Shown here piece after piece: positions 60,491 to 64,000 of a DNA stretch of 64,000 nt (position 1 is the first letter of the stretch; each line of letters opens with the position of its first letter). The stretch is from positions 34,567-98,566 of the forward strand of contig QUBV01000008.1 in NCBI GenBank assembly GCA_014338185.1, given 5' to 3'. The translations under genes and the position numbers were made by a program. Under the pieces are notes generated by a model, which saw nothing but the letters and a program-made list of their open reading frames with translations, was not told the DNA's origin and ran no database searches. This DNA comes from Lysobacterales bacterium. GTDB taxonomy: Bacteria; Pseudomonadota; Gammaproteobacteria; Xanthomonadales; Rhodanobacteraceae.

Positions 60491-61063
60491 ATGAGTGAGA
60501 CGCCAGCGCCCGACGTGGACGAGCTGCTCCAGAGATGGAGTGAGGGCGACGTGACCGCGCTCGATCGCCTGTTGCCGCTGGTCTACGCCGACCTGCGCCG
60601 CATCGCCAGCCGCGTGCTCGGCGCGATGCCCGGTCATGCCACGCTGCAGACCACCGCGCTCGTGCACGAGGTATTGCTGCGCCTGCTCGGCGCTGCGCCG
60701 TTGGCATTCGAGAGCACCGCGCACCTGCTCAACACCGCCGCGCGCATGATGCGCCAGATCCTGGTCAGTCGTGCGCGCAAGGCTGCCGCCGACAAGCGTG
60801 GCGGCCAATGGCGGCGCGATGAATTCGCCGATGCGCTGGACCTGCCGATCCCGGACGGCACCGATCTCATCGTGCTCGACCAGGCGCTCACCGAACTGCA
60901 CGAAGCGCACGAGCGCATGGCGCAGGTGGTGCAGCTGCGCTATTTCGTCGGTCTCGAGTTCGGCGAGATCGCCACGGCCCTGGGGACCAGCGAGCGCACC
61001 GCGCAGCGGGACTGGCTCACCGCCCACACTTGGCTGCGCCAGCACATGGCCGGCCATGGCTGA
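60491..61063 (+). CDS. ECF-type sigma factor (TIGR02999-like, kinase-associated)
   Basis: A 190-aa sigma factor. Region 2 includes LLPLVYADLRRIASRVL and LVHEVLLRLLG, and region 4 has VVQLRYFVGLEFGEIATALGTSERTAQRDW. This pattern matches the ECF group often encoded beside Ser/Thr kinases with TPR domains, such as EcfK-PknS in Xanthomonas. No anti-sigma factor is adjacent: the kinase gene starts 27 bp downstream and is the likely activator by phosphorylation. The start MSETPAPDVDEL was chosen over an in-frame one 93 bp earlier that overlaps the metalloprotease gene. Confidence 0.88.
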   Translation: MSETPAPDVDELLQRWSEGDVTALDRLLPLVYADLRRIASRVLGAMPGHATLQTTALVHEVLLRLLGAAPLAFESTAHLLNTAARMMRQILVSRARKAAADKRGGQWRRDEFADALDLPIPDGTDLIVLDQALTELHEAHERMAQVVQLRYFVGLEFGEIATALGTSERTAQRDWLTAHTWLRQHMAGHG

Positions 61064-61090
61064 TGCCGCCGCCGAGCGGCAGGAACGCCC

Positions 61091-63559
61091 ATGACTCCGT
61101 TCGAGCGAGCCGCCATCAAGCTGGCCCGCGATGCGCTCGATGTCGAAGCCGCGCAGCGCGAAGACTGGCTGCGGCAGCAGTGTGGCGAGGATGCTGCGCT
61201 GACGGCGCGCGTGCACGCGCTGCTGCGGCAGATCGAGCTCGACGGCGACGCCGCGACGTGCGCGCCCGACGACGCCGACCCGCTGCTCGGCGCGAGCCTG
61301 GGCCCATTCCGCGTGCTCCAGCGCATCGGTCGCGGCGGCATGGGCGTGGTCTATCGCGGCGAGCGCGTGGGTGAGGACTTCCGCCAGCAAGTCGCCCTCA
61401 AGCTGATCCGTCGCGGTTTCGACTTCGACGACATCCGCGCGCGCTTCCTGCGCGAACGGCGCATCCTCGCCCGCCTGGACCACCCCAACCTCGCACGCTT
61501 CATCGACGGTGGCGTCGGCAACGACGGTCGCCCATGGTTCGCGCTCGAATACGTGCAGGGCACGCCGATCACGCGTTGGTGCGACGAGCACCGGCTCGGT
61601 CTGCGCGCGCGCATGCGCCTGCTGCTGCAGGTGTGCGCGGCCGTGCAGTACGCGCACGCGCAGCTGGTGGTGCATCGTGACCTCAAGCCCGGCAACATCC
61701 TCGTCGATGCGGCCGGCCACGTACATCTGCTCGATTTCGGCATCGCGCGCCTGCTCGGCGATGACGATGCCGGCGATGCGGCCACCACACTCGCGCAGCG
61801 CAGCGTGCTCACGCCCGGCTATGCGGCACCCGAGCAGTTCGGCGGTGCGACCGCGGGCGTCGCCACCGACGTGTATGCGCTGGGTGTGGTCGCCTACGAA
61901 CTGGTTGCGGGCGCACTGCCCCATGTAGTCGCAGCGCACGACCTCGCGGCTGCGGCCAAGGTGCTGCGCGAGCAGCCGCCATCGAGCCTGACCCAGGCGC
62001 TCGCCCGCGACGGGCAGGCGCTGGCGCAGCAGCGCCTGCAGGCGCGTGATACTTCGCTGGCGGCGTTCCGCCGCAGCGTGCGCGGCGACCTTGCGCGCAT
62101 CCTCGACACCGCGCTCGCGGCGGAGCCGGCGCGGCGCTACCCCAGCGTGCAGGCACTGGCCGACGACCTCAAGCGCTGGCTCGCGGGCGAACCGGTGCAG
62201 GTATCGGGCACGGCCATGGGCTATCGCCTGCGCAAGTTCGTGGCCCGCAACCGCCTGGCGCTTGCACTGGGGCTCGTGGCGCTGGTGGCGCTGGTCGGCG
62301 GCCTGGGCGCGACGCTGTGGCAGATGCGCGAGGCGCGCATCCAGCGCAATGACGCGCTGGCGGCGGCACGGCGCGCCGATGCGGTGCGCGACTACCTCAT
62401 GCTCCTGCTCGGCGATGCCAGTGCGCAGAAGGATGCGAGCCGGGTCGACGTGCGCGAGGTGTTCCATCGTGGCGCGCAGCGCCTGCGCGATGAGTTCCGC
62501 GACCAGCCCGAGGCGGGACAGACCGCGGCGCTGATGCTGAGCGACCTGTTCCTGCAAGTGGCCGACCTGGATGGCGCGAGTGCGCTGCTCGAACAATTGC
62601 TGCAGTGGCCGGGCATCGAGGCCAATCCCACGGTGCTCGCCCACGCACGCTACAACCTCGCCCAGATCGAGATGAATCGCGGCCACGCGCAACGCGCCGG
62701 CGAACTGCTGCGGCAGGCCCAGGCCTGGTGGCATGGCCAGCCCGGCGCGGCCGCCGTGCTGCTCAACGAGAGCCGCTCGACCCAGGCCCGGCTCGAGCGC
62801 GCGCAGGGCCATCCCGAGCAGGCCATCGCCACCCTGCGCAGCGCGGTGGCCGAACGGGCGCGCCTGCTCGCGCGCCCGGATTTCGAATCGGGCAACCTGC
62901 TCAACGCGCTGGCGATCGCCCTGCTGCAGGACGGCGACTACGAGCAAGCGCAGGCCCGCGCCAGCGACAGCCACGCGGTGTTCGTGGCATTGGGGCGGGC
63001 CGACTCCGATGGCGCGCTGGCCGCACTCAACAGCCGCTGCAACGCCGCGGTCATGCTCGGCCAGCACGAGTCCTGCCTGGAGGACTACCGCCTGATCGCC
63101 GACAAGACCCGCGCGCTGTACGGCGAGGGACCCAAGCTCGCCGCGGCACTCCACAATCTCGGCGCCGTGCTCACGCGAGTGGGCCGGTATGAGGAGGCGC
63201 TGCCGATCCTGGTCCAGGCGCGGGACATCGCCACGGCCCAGACCGGCCCGCGCAGCCCGCTCACGGTCACGCTGATGGTGGCCCTGGCCGAGCTGCAGGC
63301 ACTGCGCGGTGAAGCCGCGACCGGCCTGGGCCTGGCCGATACGGCCATCGCGATCGCGAGCGCGGACTACGCCGCCAACAAGAACCTGCTCGGCGCGGCC
63401 TACCGCGCACGCGCCCAGGCGCAGCGTGCCGCGGGCCACATGGCCGCGGCGCGCGCCGATGTCGCGCAAGCCGGCGCCCTGTTCGCGCAGACCGGCCGCA
63501 GCGGCGCGGCCTACGCGCGCCAGCTGGAACCGCTGCGCGCGGCCGTGGCCGAACCGTGA
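61091..63559 (+). CDS. membrane Ser/Thr protein kinase with TPR domain, ECF partner
   Basis: An 822-aa Hanks-type kinase. An N-terminal segment of about 70 residues (FERAAIKLARDALD) precedes the kinase domain (about 72-350): glycine loop GRGGMGVVY, K104, HRDLKPGN with D197, DFG 215-217 and a complete APE-like APEQFGG. A transmembrane helix (about 394-416, ALGLVALVALVGGLG) separates it from an extracytoplasmic TPR-like region (about 420-820). It is co-transcribed with the ECF sigma gene and is a distant paralogue of the kinase at 13555-16041. Confidence 0.92.
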   Translation: MTPFERAAIKLARDALDVEAAQREDWLRQQCGEDAALTARVHALLRQIELDGDAATCAPDDADPLLGASLGPFRVLQRIGRGGMGVVYRGERVGEDFRQQVALKLIRRGFDFDDIRARFLRERRILARLDHPNLARFIDGGVGNDGRPWFALEYVQGTPITRWCDEHRLGLRARMRLLLQVCAAVQYAHAQLVVHRDLKPGNILVDAAGHVHLLDFGIARLLGDDDAGDAATTLAQRSVLTPGYAAPEQFGGATAGVATDVYALGVVAYELVAGALPHVVAAHDLAAAAKVLREQPPSSLTQALARDGQALAQQRLQARDTSLAAFRRSVRGDLARILDTALAAEPARRYPSVQALADDLKRWLAGEPVQVSGTAMGYRLRKFVARNRLALALGLVALVALVGGLGATLWQMREARIQRNDALAAARRADAVRDYLMLLLGDASAQKDASRVDVREVFHRGAQRLRDEFRDQPEAGQTAALMLSDLFLQVADLDGASALLEQLLQWPGIEANPTVLAHARYNLAQIEMNRGHAQRAGELLRQAQAWWHGQPGAAAVLLNESRSTQARLERAQGHPEQAIATLRSAVAERARLLARPDFESGNLLNALAIALLQDGDYEQAQARASDSHAVFVALGRADSDGALAALNSRCNAAVMLGQHESCLEDYRLIADKTRALYGEGPKLAAALHNLGAVLTRVGRYEEALPILVQARDIATAQTGPRSPLTVTLMVALAELQALRGEAATGLGLADTAIAIASADYAANKNLLGAAYRARAQAQRAAGHMAAARADVAQAGALFAQTGRSGAAYARQLEPLRAAVAEP

Positions 63560-63604
63560 ATCCGGGCCGGTGACCGGCGCGACGGCGGCCTGCCGGCGTC
63601 GGCT

Positions 63605-64000
63605 TCAGCGCAAGCCGAACAGGCGCCCGATGCGGCGAAAGAAGCCCTGCTTGGCCACGGTCGGCGGTGCGACGTGGGTGGCCACGATCTCGGTGGGTTG
63701 GCTGCGCGCGTGCTCGCGGCGCGGCTTGCGGCCATCGCCACGTGCCTCGGCTTCGCGCGCCTGGCCATTGGCCGCTGCGGCGGGCGTGGCGGCGGCATCG
63801 CCATTGCGCTGCTTGTTGCGCCCGCGTCCACCGCGGCGGCGACGCTTGCGCGGTGCCTCACCGTTCAACGCGGCGGCACCGTCGGGCGCAGCCGCAGGCG
63901 CAACGCCAGCGGCAGGCGCGGCGGCGGTTTCGTCGCGCGGCGCATGGCCGCGATCGGGCGCGCGGCGCGGACCGCGTGCATCGCCGCCGGCGCGCTCGGG
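63605..64000 (-). CDS. C-terminal end of a protein with basic RNA-binding-type tail (possibly RhlB helicase), partial
   Basis: The frame is open to the window edge and ends FFRRIGRLFGLR-stop. The visible 131 residues are low-complexity: Ala/Pro-rich stretches, then APRKRRRRGGRGRNKQRN and a second basic run. DEAD-box helicases of the RhlB type in this order carry such Arg/Gly-rich tails, and a basic amphipathic end is common there. RNase E or another RNA-binding protein would also fit. No catalytic motif is visible. Confidence 0.45.
   Translation of the reverse strand, partial: PERAGGDARGPRRAPDRGHAPRDETAAAPAAGVAPAAAPDGAAALNGEAPRKRRRRGGRGRNKQRNGDAAATPAAAANGQAREAEARGDGRKPRREHARSQPTEIVATHVAPPTVAKQGFFRRIGRLFGLR

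Overview
The window is about 64 kb of very GC-rich chromosomal DNA from a Gammaproteobacterium. It best fits the Lysobacterales (Xanthomonadales), perhaps a Rhodanobacteraceae/Dokdonella-like organism. The basis is gene content and order: zwf-pgl with a probable edd start, a NagQ-type GntR regulator with nagB-II and nagA, fmt-rsmB-DUF4390-ntrY, a bdhA-patatin pair, ftsEX near rpoH, a gspCDEF block, and several secreted proteins ending in an IFxDGFE-like tail. The genus is an inference; no rRNA gene is present. I see no insertion sequence, prophage or CRISPR array.

Layout. 1-5.2 kb: sugar catabolism, with a zwf-pgl operon (Entner-Doudoroff entry) divergent from nagQ-nagB-nagA (GlcNAc-6-P use). 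The gap between them holds two operator-like TGGTAxx direct repeats. 5.3-10.7 kb: tRNA-Ile2(CAT), a secreted subtilase, rpoD, dtd and an LpxL-type acyltransferase. 10.8-12.1 kb: two exported proteins, one with a PEP/IPTL-CTERM-like tail. 12.2-17.0 kb: a tightly packed cluster of TPR protein, membrane protein, Ser/Thr kinase-TPR, histidine kinase and NarL-type regulator. 17.0-19.0 kb: patatin and 3-hydroxybutyrate dehydrogenase. 19.1-28.5 kb: ntrX and ntrY separated by three glycosyltransferase genes, then DUF4390, rsmB and fmt. 28.7-34.1 kb: a TDT transporter and an RND efflux pump with its adaptor.

34.5-47.5 kb is the accessory region. It has a secreted DUF11-type protein, an Lrp regulator divergent from a double-length tryptophanase-like protein whose N-terminal half has lost the catalytic lysine, and def. 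It also has two DUF1566 lectin-fold genes flanking a truncated Avd-like gene (a possible diversity-generating retroelement remnant), one of them frameshifted by a 13-bp tandem duplication. A delta-60-type secreted protein and a ChaN/TIKI-like secreted protein follow.

47.6-64 kb: rpoH with a perfect CIRCE element, ung, a double-receiver protein, ftsX-ftsE, type II secretion gspF-E-D-C, a secreted HEXXH metalloprotease, an ECF sigma factor with a kinase-TPR protein, and the C-terminal end of a basic-tailed protein cut by the window edge.

Themes that tie the window together: many exported proteins with shared C-terminal tags next to part of a type II secretion system; two eukaryotic-type kinase modules linked to transcription factors; and several regulatory proteins with degenerate catalytic or phospho-acceptor sites. 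Where an upstream start had no better support, starts were chosen by ribosome-binding site, family alignment or operon overlap, as stated per entry.
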